DNA from: Nocardia miyunensis NBRC 108239
GTDB taxonomy: Bacteria > Actinomycetota > Actinomycetes > Mycobacteriales > Mycobacteriaceae
Length of the DNA stretch: 64,000 nt
Assembly: GCF_001613065.1 (NCBI RefSeq)
Contig: NZ_BDBQ01000005.1
Location: 106,973-170,972, forward strand
Direction of reading: 5' to 3'
In this document: positions 35,969 to 45,970 of the stretch, piece by piece
How positions within the stretch are numbered: position 1 is the stretch's first letter
How the letters are laid out: each line of letters starts with the position of its first letter
Notes under the pieces: model-generated
Seen by the model: the letters and a program-made list of their open reading frames with translations, nothing else
Told to the model about the DNA's origin: nothing
Database searches by the model: none
Position numbers and translations under genes: made by a program

Positions 35969-37608
35969 TGACGGACGAATCGCTGCTGTGTGTCGAGGAT
36001 CTGCGGGTGGAGTATCCCGGCGGTGGCGGCCCGGTCCTCGCCGTCGCGGGCGCCTCGCTGACGGTCTCGCAGGGGGAGACCGTCGCTCTGGTCGGCGAAT
36101 CCGGTTCGGGCAAGTCGACTCTCGCGCATGCGGTGATCGGATTGCTCGGCGGCGGCACGGTGACGGGCGGGCGGATCACCTTCGCGGGCGAGCGGATCGA
36201 CGACGCCTCCCCGCGATATCTGCGCGCGATCCGCGGCGCGCGGATCGGCCTGGTGCCACAGGATCCCGGGGTCTCGCTGAATCCGGTGCTGCGGATCGGC
36301 GATCAGGTGGCCGAGGCGCTGCGCATCCACGGCCGCGCGACCCGCCGGACCGCGCGGGTGCGGGCGGTGGAGATTCTCGCCGCCGCCGGACTGGACCGGC
36401 CGGAACTGCGTGCGCGCCAATATCCGCAGGACCTTTCGGGCGGGCAGCGCCAGCGGGTGCTGATCGGCATCGCGCTGGCCTGCGGCCCGGAGTTGGTGAT
36501 CGCCGACGAGCCGACCAGTGCGCTGGACGTCACGGTGCAGCGCCGCATCCTGGACCATCTGGCCGCCCGCACCGCCGAATCCGGCACCGCGGTCCTGCTG
36601 ATCACCCACGATCTGGGCGTCGCGGCCGATCGCGCGGACCGCATCGTCGTCATGCGGCGCGGTGAGATCGTCGAATCGGGAAGTACCGCAGCGGTTCTCG
36701 GCAACCCGCAGCACGAATACACACGGCGGCTGCTGGATTCGGTTCCGACATTGGACGCGCCGACGCGGTCGATCCGCCCCTCGGCGGCTACGCCGCTGCT
36801 GTCGGCCACCGGACTTCGCCGCACCTTCCGGACCGGCTCGCGCGGCAGGCTCACCGCCGTCGACGACGTCACGCTGCACATCGATCGCGGCGAAACCTTG
36901 GCGCTGGTAGGCGAATCCGGCTCCGGCAAGAGCACCACGGCGCGCATCCTGACACTGCTCGAACGACCCGATTCCGGCACGATCACCTTCGACGGCCAGG
37001 ACATCGGCGGACTGCGTGGTGCGCGGCTGCGCGAGTTTCGGCGGCGAGTCCAGGTCGTCTACCAGAATCCGTACGCGTCGCTGAACCCCAAGCTGACGAT
37101 CGGGCAGAGTATCGCGGAACCGTTGCGGGCCTTCGGTATCGGTGATCGGCGCTCGCGCCGCGAGCAGATCGGCGAACTGCTCGAGCAGGTGGCCCTGCCG
37201 CCCGATCACCGGGATCGGCTGCCCGCCGAACTCTCCGGCGGGCAGCGTCAGCGGGTGGCGATCGCGCGGGCGCTGGCCCTGCGTCCGGACCTGGTGGTGC
37301 TCGACGAACCGGTCTCCGCGCTGGACGTCTCGGTCCAGGCGCAGATCCTCGAACTGCTCGAGCGCCTGCAACGCGAGCTGTCGCTGAGCTATCTGTTCAT
37401 CTCCCACGACCTTGCCGTGGTGCGTCGGGTCGGCGACCGCGTCGCGGTGATGCGGTCCGGCCGCATCCTCGAAACCGCCCGTACCGCAGCACTGTTCGAT
37501 CAACCCGCGCACGAATACACCCGCGAGCTGCTCTCGGCCGTCCCGGGCGGACGGGGTTCGTCCGAGGAGCTCACCCATCCCCGCAGTGAAGGAGTACCTG
37601 TGTCATGA
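35968..37608 (+). CDS. Fused double ABC ATPase (DppD-DppF type)
   Basis: A 546-residue protein with two complete ATPase domains in tandem, doing the work of DppD and DppF in one chain. Domain 1 (about 1-260) has [30 protein letters not shown] and [13 protein letters not shown]; domain 2 (about 275-546) has [31 protein letters not shown] and [13 protein letters not shown]. Both domains keep oligopeptide-type C-terminal segments ([24 protein letters not shown]). It energises the DppB/DppC pore and overlaps the DUF1684 gene by ATGA. Confidence 0.93.
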   Translation: MTDESLLCVEDLRVEYPGGGGPVLAVAGASLTVSQGETVALVGESGSGKSTLAHAVIGLLGGGTVTGGRITFAGERIDDASPRYLRAIRGARIGLVPQDPGVSLNPVLRIGDQVAEALRIHGRATRRTARVRAVEILAAAGLDRPELRARQYPQDLSGGQRQRVLIGIALACGPELVIADEPTSALDVTVQRRILDHLAARTAESGTAVLLITHDLGVAADRADRIVVMRRGEIVESGSTAAVLGNPQHEYTRRLLDSVPTLDAPTRSIRPSAATPLLSATGLRRTFRTGSRGRLTAVDDVTLHIDRGETLALVGESGSGKSTTARILTLLERPDSGTITFDGQDIGGLRGARLREFRRRVQVVYQNPYASLNPKLTIGQSIAEPLRAFGIGDRRSRREQIGELLEQVALPPDHRDRLPAELSGGQRQRVAIARALALRPDLVVLDEPVSALDVSVQAQILELLERLQRELSLSYLFISHDLAVVRRVGDRVAVMRSGRILETARTAALFDQPAHEYTRELLSAVPGGRGSSEELTHPRSEGVPVS

Positions 37609-38411
37609 CCACGGCGATCACCGAATTCGAACAGCACTGGCGTGCTTGGCATGCCGAACGCGAGGAGTGGGCCCGGCAGCCGCTGGGCTGGCTGAGCCTG
37701 ACCGGATTGTACTGGCTGAGCGAGACCGAGGAGACGGTCGACACGCTGCCGGGCCGCTGGCACGTCGATGGCGAAAACGTCGTGGTGACAACCGATTCCA
37801 CCGACGGATACATCCTGGAAGGGATCGCGCTCACCGGCCGCGTGACGCTGACCCCGGGGGAGGGTGCGCCCGGTATCGAGGTGCGCGTCGGCGATCGCGT
37901 CGTCGAGGTGATCCGCCGTACCGGGCAATTCGCCCTGCGCATTCACGATCCCGCCGCGCCCGGTCTTGCCGCGTTCACCGAAATCCCGGCCTTCCCACCG
38001 GATTCGAGCTGGGTGGCGACCGGCGAATTCACCCCCTATGATTCGGCCCGCACCGTCACCACCGGCGCGGTGGTCGAAGGTCTGGAACACCATCATCCGG
38101 CGGCGGGCACCGTGCGCTTCGCACTCGGCGGGGACGAGCACACGGTCATCGCCTTCGGCGATCCGAAAGCCGGTCTGCGCCTGCTGTTCACCGATCGCAC
38201 CAGCGGAGTGAGCACCTATCCCGCAGCGCGGATACTGACGATCGGCACGCCCGACGCCGACGGTGCGGTCCGGCTGGACTTCAATCGCGCGCAGAATCTG
38301 CCGTGCGCCTTCACCGATTACGCGACCTGCCCGATCGCGCCGCCGGAGAACCGGCTCGGCGTCGCCGTCGAAGCGGGCGAGCGCGATCCGCGGCGGGAGG
38401 TGCGGTCGTGA
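37605..38411 (+). CDS. DUF1684 domain protein
   Basis: A 268-residue soluble protein of the DUF1684 family. It shows the family's features: [20 protein letters not shown] near the start, a beta-rich middle ([17 protein letters not shown]), [15 protein letters not shown] and the C-terminal [21 protein letters not shown] with PPENRL. The function of the family is unknown. Its place between the transporter ATPase and a luciferase-like monooxygenase, with ATGA and GTGA overlaps on both sides, ties it to the pathway of this operon, perhaps as a hydrolase or chaperone (inference). Confidence 0.88.
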   Translation: MTTAITEFEQHWRAWHAEREEWARQPLGWLSLTGLYWLSETEETVDTLPGRWHVDGENVVVTTDSTDGYILEGIALTGRVTLTPGEGAPGIEVRVGDRVVEVIRRTGQFALRIHDPAAPGLAAFTEIPAFPPDSSWVATGEFTPYDSARTVTTGAVVEGLEHHHPAAGTVRFALGGDEHTVIAFGDPKAGLRLLFTDRTSGVSTYPAARILTIGTPDADGAVRLDFNRAQNLPCAFTDYATCPIAPPENRLGVAVEAGERDPRREVRS

Positions 38412-39556
38412 CCGTGTCGGGCGGGCGTGTCCCGCTGTCGGTCCTGGACCTGTCGCCGGTCAGCGCGGGATCCACTCCGCGCCAAGCGATCCGGAACACC
38501 ATCGAGCTCGCGCAGCGGGCCGAGAGCTGGGGGTATCGGCGGTTCTGGGTGGCCGAACATCATTTCGTCCGGGTGGCGAGTTCCTCGCCGGTGACGTTGA
38601 TCGGGCTGATCGCGGCGGCCACCGAGACGATCCGGGTGGGTTCGGCGGCGGTGCAGCTGGGGCATCACACCTCGGCCTCGGTGGTCGAGGCGTTCGGGAC
38701 GATCGATGCGCTGTATCCGGGACGCCTGGATCTCGGGCTCGGGCGGTCCGGACATCGGGCCGACCAGATTCGTTCGGCCGGTGTGCCGCCGGTGCCGTCG
38801 CAGGAGCGGCCCATCGAGGTGCGCGACGGCGTGGTGATTCCGCCGCCGTTCAGCCCGGGGCAGCTGTTGAACACGACCCGGTTGTCGGCGGGATTGCAGG
38901 TGTTGACGTTGCCCGGGTCGCGACCGCTGGACTACGCCGAGCAGGTGGGGCAGATCCGCGATTTCCTGGACGGGAGCTATCGATCCGCGGAAGACGTCGC
39001 GCTGCACGCGGTTCCGGGCGAGGGCGCGGACATCGAACTGTGGCTGTTCGGCAGCAGCGGCGGTGACAGCGCGAAACTGGCCGGGCGGCTCGGATTGCCC
39101 TTCGCGGCGAACTACCACGTCTCGCCCGGGACTATTCTGGAAACCGTTGCGGCATATCGCGACTCGTTCCGGCCGTCGGCGCGCTACCCGAGGCCGTATC
39201 TCGTGGTCTCCGCGGACGTCGTCGTCGCGCCCGACCACGCGACCGCCGAACATCTCGCCTCGACCTACGGGCACTGGGTCTACAGCATCCGCAGCGGGGC
39301 GGGCGCGGCCGACTACCAGGATCCCGACACCGCGGAACCCCTGTCCCAGCAGCAGCAACGTCTGGTGCGCGACCGAACCACCACCCAATTCGTCGGCACC
39401 CCCGCCGAAGTGACCGCCCGCCTGAGCGCGCTACAGCAGTTGACCGGCGCGGACGAACTCGTGATCACCAGCGTCACCCACCGCCACGAGGACCGTCTCG
39501 CTTCGCACCGCCTGCTCGCCCAGGAGTGGGGGCTCTCGCACGTGCGCGCGGCCTGA
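38408..39556 (+). CDS. Luciferase-like FMN-dependent monooxygenase (possibly KPN_01858 family)
   Basis: A 382-residue flavin-dependent oxidoreductase: VPLSVLDLSPVSAGSTPRQA at the start, WGYRRFWVAEHHFVRVASSS, TIRVGSAAVQLGHHTSASVV, and a C-terminal FVGTPAEVTARLSALQQLTGADELVI. The extra DGVVIPPPFSPGQLL segment after the GLGRSGHR loop separates it from SsuD and SfnG. The GTG at 38408 overlaps the DUF1684 stop (GTGA). It is the last gene of the transport operon and a likely oxygenase for the imported compound; the reaction is unknown. Confidence 0.86.
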   Translation: MTVSGGRVPLSVLDLSPVSAGSTPRQAIRNTIELAQRAESWGYRRFWVAEHHFVRVASSSPVTLIGLIAAATETIRVGSAAVQLGHHTSASVVEAFGTIDALYPGRLDLGLGRSGHRADQIRSAGVPPVPSQERPIEVRDGVVIPPPFSPGQLLNTTRLSAGLQVLTLPGSRPLDYAEQVGQIRDFLDGSYRSAEDVALHAVPGEGADIELWLFGSSGGDSAKLAGRLGLPFAANYHVSPGTILETVAAYRDSFRPSARYPRPYLVVSADVVVAPDHATAEHLASTYGHWVYSIRSGAGAADYQDPDTAEPLSQQQQRLVRDRTTTQFVGTPAEVTARLSALQQLTGADELVITSVTHRHEDRLASHRLLAQEWGLSHVRAA

Positions 39557-39770
39557 CAGCCGGTGCGCGTGCCCTGTGGCCTGACTCGCGCTGAGAGTGT
39601 GCGACGCCCCCAACCTGTCCTGGCTCACCGCGCGAGGTCAGATCGGATTCGCCCCGGCGACTCCGGCCGATGACGACCAGGTCCGGTGGATTCGGCGGCA
39701 CTGCAAGGCATTGCCGCGAAACGGGGAACTTCGGTGCTCGGGTACACCCGTTGACCGGCCCGGCATGCGG

Positions 39771-39801
39771 CACCGCCCGCCACACACGGTGACGGGCGGT
39801 G
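39771..39801 (-). terminator. Hairpin downstream of the arylsulfotransferase-like gene
   Basis: CACCGCCCG at 39771-39779 pairs perfectly with CGGGCGGTG at 39793-39801 around a 13-base loop, 19 bases past the stop on the minus strand. Confidence 0.6.
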
Positions 39802-39820
39802 GAAGTAGCTGCGTAACAGG

Positions 39821-41044
39821 TTATTTGGACGGAGCCCAGTCTTCGAGGTACGCACGGTACGTGCCCATCGGCAGCGCGACGTCGTAGACCAGTGCGCCGG
39901 AGCGGGTGAACTCCGAGATGTGCGGCGCCATGCCCCAGCCCACCAGCGTATTGCCGCCGGGCAGGCCCTGCGCGTTACCCATCGCCGGGGCGACCAGGTT
40001 GTTCGGGTGAGTCTGGTTGCGCACCAGCGTCGCTCGGTGCGCGGCGGTGTCCAGGTGGATCCACTGCACACTCGAAAGACCCAGCGTCTGAGTTCCGCTG
40101 GAATTGTCGTTGAACAGCCGGACCGTATCGGGCCCGTCGAATTCTGCGTCGTGCTGGAAGGCGAACTGCACGCCGGGGCCCAGCGCGAGGGTGGAATGCT
40201 TACCGCCGAGCTGCCAGCGGATCTTGCCGGTGTGGATGTCGACGTCGTACACCGCGGAGGTGTCGCGCATCGAAATCACCAGATTCCCTTGCGGATCCAG
40301 GGCGATCGAATTCATGTGGTACGGGTCGTAGACCGTGGAGCCCGGCGAAGAGGTGCTCGCCGTGGTGTCGGTGAGCGGGACGTGCTGGGCCGCACTCCAC
40401 TGGAACAGCACCTGCTTGGTGGCGACGTCGACCACCGAGGCGATGGTGTCGTACATCTTCCCGTTCTTCGGGCCGCCGATCGCGCTGAGATCCGCGTCGA
40501 CCTCACGGTACGAGGTGATCAGCGCGCGGCCGTCGGGCGTCAGCCGGAACTCGTGCACATCCGAGCCCGAACCGTTTCCGGCGGTGAGCGTTTCGATGAC
40601 GCGGCCGTGCTCGTCGGCGATGTAGTCGGTACCCGTGCCGTGCCCGCCGACTGTGCTGCCCTGCCACCAGGTGAGCACCCGCTTGCCCCGATAGGTCTGC
40701 GTCCGGAAGTTCGACACGTCCTGACCCTTCGGCGGGGTGTACCGCCAGACCTCGTGTCCGGCCTTGTCCATCACCACATTGCCGGGTGCGGCCTGCGGCA
40801 CGTTCGACAGCGCCTGCCCCAGCCCCGGCACCAGCGCCGCCGCGCTGACCCCGCTGGTGTAGTAGATGTACCCGGGACTCGCGCCGGGCTTGTTCACATC
40901 GACCGTGTAGGTCAGTGCACCCACCGGCACACTGGGTAACGGCGCGGCGGTGGCCGACGGAGCGAGTGCGGAGGTCCCCAGCCCGACGGCGGCCACGGCC
41001 AGGGCGGCGGCGCCGCGACGGATACGGTTGGAATTCCGGATCAT
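39821..41044 (-). CDS. Secreted arylsulfotransferase-family (ASST-like) beta-propeller protein
   Basis: A 407-residue exported protein. A Tat-like or Sec signal (NSNRIRRGAAALAVAAVGLG, then SATAAP) leads into a repeated beta-propeller: YIADEHGRVIETLTAG, VHEFRLTPDGRALITSYR, YDPYHMNSIALDPQGNLVIS, FAFQHDAEFDGPDTVRLFN. The HMNS and QHDAEF positions match conserved histidines of the arylsulfotransferase_2 domain family. ASST proteins move sulfate from one aryl ester to a phenol, though many members of this branch are uncharacterised. Its place among organosulfur genes may be meaningful: it could release or transfer sulfate outside the cell. Confidence 0.8.
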   Translation of the reverse strand: MIRNSNRIRRGAAALAVAAVGLGTSALAPSATAAPLPSVPVGALTYTVDVNKPGASPGYIYYTSGVSAAALVPGLGQALSNVPQAAPGNVVMDKAGHEVWRYTPPKGQDVSNFRTQTYRGKRVLTWWQGSTVGGHGTGTDYIADEHGRVIETLTAGNGSGSDVHEFRLTPDGRALITSYREVDADLSAIGGPKNGKMYDTIASVVDVATKQVLFQWSAAQHVPLTDTTASTSSPGSTVYDPYHMNSIALDPQGNLVISMRDTSAVYDVDIHTGKIRWQLGGKHSTLALGPGVQFAFQHDAEFDGPDTVRLFNDNSSGTQTLGLSSVQWIHLDTAAHRATLVRNQTHPNNLVAPAMGNAQGLPGGNTLVGWGMAPHISEFTRSGALVYDVALPMGTYRAYLEDWAPSK

Positions 41045-41582
41045 ATGATTCCTAGCGAGGCTAATGAATGGGTGCGCGCGGGAGCGTACCGCCTATTTCT
41101 GTGGGCTCTCTGTGGTGCGTAGCTTATTTCGCGCCTGGATCGAACCAGGCGCTCGCAGCGAAAAGCAGGCGTAATCCGGAGTGTCGCGGGGGTTTCCGGT
41201 CCGCATGCACAATATGCCGACCACCCATCGACGAATGGCATGTCGTACTCCGAGGATGGTGGTCCCACCGCCTCCATACGAGGTTGCCCGCGGGAACGGT
41301 GCGCCGTTGCGGGACCTTCGAGTACGAAGAAATCGCTGCACCGCCGACCACCTCGTGACCCTCGACGGTCGGCTTCGAGTACGGAATGCACGGGTGTTTC
41401 TCGTAGCCGACAACGGCCGAGTGCGGGGTGTCACGAGTGGATCCGGATGTCGCTGCCGGGCACGGTGCGGTCCGTCCGGTCCCATGGCGCGCGGCGTCCG
41501 CACGCCCGTGTGGCCGGTACATCGGCGGTCGAGATGTCCGGCGGGCGGGTCTGTGTGCTGCTGTCGGACGCGGTGCCGACCG
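41045..41582. other. 538-base gap between two converging-away genes
   Basis: The left end holds the binding site (AGGAA) and promoter of the arylsulfotransferase-like gene. The rest has open frames on both strands but none with a start site, domain or coding-type bias. Phrases such as TTCGAGTACG recur twice (about 41318 and 41380). I see no gene or RNA I can support. Confidence 0.45.
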
Positions 41583-44276
41583 TCAGCCAAGTGCGCGGCG
41601 GGCGTAGGCGCGGACATCGGCGTCCGAATCGTCGACGGCCTGGTGGAGGGCGTCGCGGGCGGATGGGTTGTCGGGCCAGAGGCCCAGGGTGAGGACCGCG
41701 GCCTTGCGGACGTCGGGGTGGGGGTCGGACAGGGCGGTATGCAGTGGGGCGGCGGCGAGTTCGGGGCCCAGGGCGGTCCAGCCGCGGACCGCGCCCTCGC
41801 GAATCTGCCAGGCCGAATCGGTGAGGGCCGCGGTGAGGGCGGCGGCGTCGGTGGCGTCGCCGAGCCGGGACAGGGCGGACAGGGCGGCGGCGCGGACGAG
41901 CGGATCGCGGTCGCCGGTCAGCTCGCGCACGGTGTCCGCGCCGCCCTGTCCGACGGTGGCCAGGCCCTGGGCGGCGGCGATGCGGACCTCGCGGTTCTCG
42001 TCTCGTGCGGCGGTGGTCAGGGCGGTCCAGTCGTCGATCGAGACCAGGGCGCGCACGCCTTCGATCCGCACGCGGTGATCGTCGTCCACGACGGCCTTGC
42101 CGAACAGTTCGGACGAACCCGCCCGCAGCGCCCGCAGCAGATCCACCACACCGGCCCGGACGAGCGGATCGGGCGATTCGGCGTGCTCGCTCAACCCTGT
42201 TGTGGCAGGCAGGATTTCGACCAACTCCCGAAGTCCCGCCAGGGCGGCGGCACGGACCGCCGCGACCGGATCGGCGAGCGCGGCGATCAGTGCGTCGGCG
42301 AAACCGTCCGGCGTGCCCTCGGTCAGGACCGAGACCGCGGTGGCGCGCACCCGCGGATCGCCATCGGCGAGGAAGGAACGCAGTTCGGCGAGCGACGGCG
42401 CGTCCAGGCTGAGCAGTCGCGCGATCGCGGGCGCGACCTCGTCGGCGGTATCGGCCACGGTCGCGGTGCGTGCCCGTGCGACGCCCGCTTCCGGCGCGGC
42501 CGTGCGGGGCGGTCCGGTTATCAGGCCGGGCTGTGCCACGGGCTCGGTGACATCGGATGCGCTGAATCGCCCGGCGAGTTCGGGCACCGGGACGAAATAC
42601 GGTGCGACAGGGCGTTTCAGGAATTCCATCGTCCCGTCCGTGCCCTTGCGCAGGTTCAGGTGATAGTGCCACTGCGCGTCGTCGCGCTCGGGCAGATCGG
42701 CGCGCTCGTGGTAGAGGCCCCAGCGGGATTCGGTGCGGGTCAGCGAGGAGCGCGCCGCCATCTCGGCGCAGTCGCGGATGAAACTCACCTCCGCGCAACG
42801 CATCAGCTCGTGTGGCGTGGTCGCGCCCATCTCGGCGATCTCCCGGCTCATCCGCTCGAACGTTTCGATCGCCAGGGAGAGTTTCGTCGCCGTCTTCGGC
42901 GGCGCCACATAGTCGTTGACGAAGCGGCGGAGTTTGTACTCCACCTGCTGCTGCGGCGGGCCGTCCGGATCGCGCAGCGGGCGATACACCAGTTCGTGCG
43001 CTTCGGCCAGCTGATCGGTCGGAAGCTCTTGCGGTGCAGCGATATCGACGCGCGTACTCGCGGCATGCTCACCGGCCAGATCGCCGTACACGAACGCGCC
43101 GATCATGTAGTTGTGCGGAACGCAGGCCAGATCCCCGGCCGCGTACAGACCGGGCACCGTGGTCCGGGCGTGCTCGTCCACCCAGACGCCCGACGCGGAA
43201 TGACCACTGCACAAACCGATCTCGGAGATGTGCATCTCGATGTCGTGGGTCCGGTAGTCGTGACCGCGGTTGGCGTGGAAGGTGCCGCGGGTGGGCCGCT
43301 CGGTGGTGTGCAGAATCCCTTCCAATGCGGTGAGCGTCTCGTCGGGCAGATGGGAGACCTTCAGATAGATCGGACCGCGGGCGGATTCGATCTCGTGCTT
43401 GACCTCGCTCATCATCTGCCCGGACCAGTAGTCCGAATCCACGAACCGCTCGCCGTCGGCATTCACCTGATAGCCGCCGAACGGGTTCGCGACGTACGCG
43501 CACGCCGGACCGTTGTAATCCTTGATCAGCGGGTTGATCTGGAAACATTCGATACCCGAGAGCTCCGCACCCGCGTGATACGCCATCGAATACCCGTCAC
43601 CGGCATTGGTCGGATTCTCGTACGTGCCATACAGATATCCCGAGGCGGGCAGACCCAGCCGTCCGCACGGGCCGGTCGCCAGGATCACCGCCTTCGCGCC
43701 GACGGCGACGAATTCCCCGGTGCGCGTGTTCAATGCGGCCGCGCCGACCGCCCGTCCGCCGTCGGTGAGTACCCGCACCGGCATCAGCCGATTCTCGATC
43801 CGGATCTTCTCGCGCATCTTCCGTTGCCGCAGAACGCGATACAGCGCCTTCTTGACGTCCTTGCCCTCGGGCATCGGCAGGACGTACGATCCGGACCGGT
43901 GCACCCGGCGCACCGCGTATTCGCCGTAGGCGTCCTTCTCGAACTTCACCCCGTATCGCTCGAGCCGCTGCACCATCGCGAAACCGCGAGTGGCGGTCTG
44001 ATAGATGGTGCGCTGGTTGACGATTCCGTCGTTGGCCCGGGTGATCTCGGCGACGTAGTCCTCCGGTTCGGCCTTACCGGGGACGACGGCATTGTTGACC
44101 CCGTCCATCCCCATCGCCAGCGCGCCGGAATGCCGCACGTGCGCCTTCTCCAGCAGCAGCACGTTCGCGCCGTTTTCGGCTGCGGTGAGCGCGGCCATGG
44201 TTCCGGCGGTGCCGCCGCCGATCACCAGCACATCGCAGTCGAGCCGGACGGTGTCGGCCAGGTCGGGAATCTTCAT
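41583..44276 (-). CDS. AprA/fumarate-reductase-like flavoprotein fused to HEAT repeats
   Basis: An 897-residue two-part protein. Residues 1-570 are an FAD-binding subunit of the fumarate reductase/succinate dehydrogenase/adenylylsulfate reductase superfamily: VLVIGGGTAGTMAALTAAE, a SGALAMGMDGVNNAVVPG loop, ILATGPCGRLGLPASGYLYG, PTNAGDGYSMAYHAGAELSG and the late GLYAAGDLACVPHNYMIGAF. The substrate region is closer to AprA than to SdhA. Residues 612-897 are about eight HEAT/PBS-lyase-type helical repeats (VRATAVSVLTEG, VRIAAAQGLATVG, VRKAAVLTLGLW). It ends an operon with a ferredoxin and a sulfonate-type ABC transporter, so ferredoxin is the likely electron partner. Substrate unknown; sulfite/APS or an organosulfur acid are candidates. 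Confidence 0.82.
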   Translation of the reverse strand: MKIPDLADTVRLDCDVLVIGGGTAGTMAALTAAENGANVLLLEKAHVRHSGALAMGMDGVNNAVVPGKAEPEDYVAEITRANDGIVNQRTIYQTATRGFAMVQRLERYGVKFEKDAYGEYAVRRVHRSGSYVLPMPEGKDVKKALYRVLRQRKMREKIRIENRLMPVRVLTDGGRAVGAAALNTRTGEFVAVGAKAVILATGPCGRLGLPASGYLYGTYENPTNAGDGYSMAYHAGAELSGIECFQINPLIKDYNGPACAYVANPFGGYQVNADGERFVDSDYWSGQMMSEVKHEIESARGPIYLKVSHLPDETLTALEGILHTTERPTRGTFHANRGHDYRTHDIEMHISEIGLCSGHSASGVWVDEHARTTVPGLYAAGDLACVPHNYMIGAFVYGDLAGEHAASTRVDIAAPQELPTDQLAEAHELVYRPLRDPDGPPQQQVEYKLRRFVNDYVAPPKTATKLSLAIETFERMSREIAEMGATTPHELMRCAEVSFIRDCAEMAARSSLTRTESRWGLYHERADLPERDDAQWHYHLNLRKGTDGTMEFLKRPVAPYFVPVPELAGRFSASDVTEPVAQPGLITGPPRTAAPEAGVARARTATVADTADEVAPAIARLLSLDAPSLAELRSFLADGDPRVRATAVSVLTEGTPDGFADALIAALADPVAAVRAAALAGLRELVEILPATTGLSEHAESPDPLVRAGVVDLLRALRAGSSELFGKAVVDDDHRVRIEGVRALVSIDDWTALTTAARDENREVRIAAAQGLATVGQGGADTVRELTGDRDPLVRAAALSALSRLGDATDAAALTAALTDSAWQIREGAVRGWTALGPELAAAPLHTALSDPHPDVRKAAVLTLGLWPDNPSARDALHQAVDDSDADVRAYARRALG

Positions 44277-44300
44277 CAGCGGTGCTCCAAGCGGCGATGG

Positions 44301-45071
44301 TCAGCGGTGGGCCGGGGCGAGATCGTCCGAACGATCAAGGGCGGCAAGTATTTCGGTGCGCAGCGGGGTGCGGTCGGCAGCCGGATCGCGGGGTGCGGGA
44401 ATGTCCAGCAGGGCGCGCACCGGGAGCGCGGCCCGGTCGAGTACGGCGATGCGATCACCCAGCAGCAGCGCCTCGTCCACATCGTGGGTGACGAACACGA
44501 CGGTGGTCGGATGCGCCCGCCAGGTGTCCACGAGCAGGCGCTGCATGGTGGCGCGGGTGGGCGCGTCCAGGGCGCCGAACGGTTCGTCCATCAGCACCGC
44601 GCGCGGCGCACCGGCCAGGCCGCGGGCGAGTTGCACGCGCTGGCGCATACCGCCGGACAGGTCCTTGGGCAGGTATTTCCCGAATCCGGTCAGGCCGACC
44701 TCGTCGATCCATCGTTCGGCACGCTCGCGTCGTCCGGCCCGGGGTTCACCGCGCAGCCGCAGGGCCAGTTCGACATTCGAGCGGACCGTTCGCCAGGGCA
44801 GTAACGCGTTGTCCTGGAACACCATCGCGCGATCACGGGAGGGGCCGGTGACGGGTTGGCCGTCGGCGAGCACCCGGCCCGAGCGTGCGGGCAGCAGCCC
44901 GGCCAGCGCCCGCAGGACGGTCGATTTGCCGCAACCCGACGGCCCGGTCAGTACGAGGATCTCGCCAGGTCGGATATCGAGGGTCAACTCGCTGATCACC
45001 GGTGTTCCGGAGTAGCGCAGCTCGACCTTGTCCAGCTGTAGATCCATTGCGGTACCGCGAGATTCGCTCAC
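44301..45071 (-). CDS. Sulfonate/nitrate/taurine-type ABC transporter ATP-binding protein (SsuB/TauB family)
   Basis: A 256-residue ATPase: Walker A GPSGCGKSTV, Q-loop MVFQDNALLPWRTV typical of the SsuB/TauB/NrtD branch, signature LSGGMRQRVQLARG and Walker B AVLMDEPFGALDAPTR, H-loop FVTHDVDEALLLG. The GTG at 45071 overlaps the permease stop (GTGA) with GGAG upstream; ATG 45047 is the alternative. It powers the permease before it and precedes the AprA-like gene by 24 bases. Confidence 0.92.
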   Translation of the reverse strand: MSESRGTAMDLQLDKVELRYSGTPVISELTLDIRPGEILVLTGPSGCGKSTVLRALAGLLPARSGRVLADGQPVTGPSRDRAMVFQDNALLPWRTVRSNVELALRLRGEPRAGRRERAERWIDEVGLTGFGKYLPKDLSGGMRQRVQLARGLAGAPRAVLMDEPFGALDAPTRATMQRLLVDTWRAHPTTVVFVTHDVDEALLLGDRIAVLDRAALPVRALLDIPAPRDPAADRTPLRTEILAALDRSDDLAPAHR

Positions 45072-45970
45072 TTCGTCTCCGCTCCTGCCCGGGGAAGCCA
45101 TACGGTGGCCCGGCGACCCAGCAACTCCACCGCCGCCGACGTCGCGAAACCCAGTACCCCGATGGTGATGATGCCGACGAACACGCCCGGATAGTCCACG
45201 ATCGTGTACGCCTGCCAGGTGCGATAACCGACACCCAAACGGCCCGAGATCATTTCGGCCGACACCACGCAGATCCAGGCCACGCCGATGCCCACCGACA
45301 GGCCGCCGAACACCCCGGGCAGACTGCCGGGCAATACCACTCGTATCAGCACGTCCCACCGGCTGCCGCCGAGCGTGCGCACCGAATCCTCCCAGATCAC
45401 CGGCAGTGCCCGCACCGCGTGCCGGGTGCTGACCATGATCGGGAAGTACGCGGCCAGAAAGGTGATGAATACGATTCCGGCCTCGTCGGTGGGGAACAGC
45501 AGAATGGCCACCGGCACGATCGCGATCGCCGGAATCGGCCGGGCTAATTCGGTCAGCGGTCCGAAGATGTCGGCGAACAAACGCGAACGTCCCAGGGCCA
45601 CACCGGATCCCACGCCAGCGATGGCGGCCAGTACGAATCCGCTCAGGATGCGGATCACCGACTGGCCCAGATCCAGCCAATAGGTTCCGGTGCCGAGCTG
45701 GTGCCCGAACGCGTGCACGATCTGGGTGACTGTCGGGAGCGTGTCGAAACGCACCCAGAGCCGAATGTGGTTGGCGGTCGACAACTGCCAAGCGACGACG
45801 GCCGCGATCACGGATACCAGCCGGATGATGCGGGACCGCCACACCCGGCCGCCTTCGCCCCGATCCGATGCGTCCTCGGCGGATTCATCAGCGACCACCG
45901 GGAGCGGCACCGCGTCGATATCGGCGCCACCGTCGTGCGAGTCCAGCCGAGCGGAAGCCGGGGCGTTCAT
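45068..45970 (-). CDS. Sulfonate/nitrate/taurine-type ABC transporter permease (SsuC/TauC family)
   Basis: A 300-residue permease with a 60-residue acidic N-terminus and about six helices. SsuC-type signatures: GQSVIRILSGFVLAAIAGVG, LTELARPIPAIAIVPVAILL, FFPIMVS-like YFPIMVSTRHAVRALP and the coupling segment DSVRTLGGSRWDVLIRVVLP. GAGGCGAA precedes ATG 45970. Its start overlaps the stop of a 44-codon ORF, so it may be translated by re-initiation. Partner ATPase and binding protein flank it. Confidence 0.9.
   Translation of the reverse strand: MNAPASARLDSHDGGADIDAVPLPVVADESAEDASDRGEGGRVWRSRIIRLVSVIAAVVAWQLSTANHIRLWVRFDTLPTVTQIVHAFGHQLGTGTYWLDLGQSVIRILSGFVLAAIAGVGSGVALGRSRLFADIFGPLTELARPIPAIAIVPVAILLFPTDEAGIVFITFLAAYFPIMVSTRHAVRALPVIWEDSVRTLGGSRWDVLIRVVLPGSLPGVFGGLSVGIGVAWICVVSAEMISGRLGVGYRTWQAYTIVDYPGVFVGIITIGVLGFATSAAVELLGRRATVWLPRAGAETK

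Noticed and set aside
41093..41617. Minus-strand frames of 132 and 174 codons in the 41 kb gap
   Set aside because: No binding site, no domain and random-looking residue use.
41181..44804. Plus-strand frame of 1207 codons opposite the AprA-like gene
   Set aside because: It is the mirror of a GC-rich gene on the minus strand; it is rich in Arg, Gly and His, has no domains, and the minus strand has clear FAD motifs.
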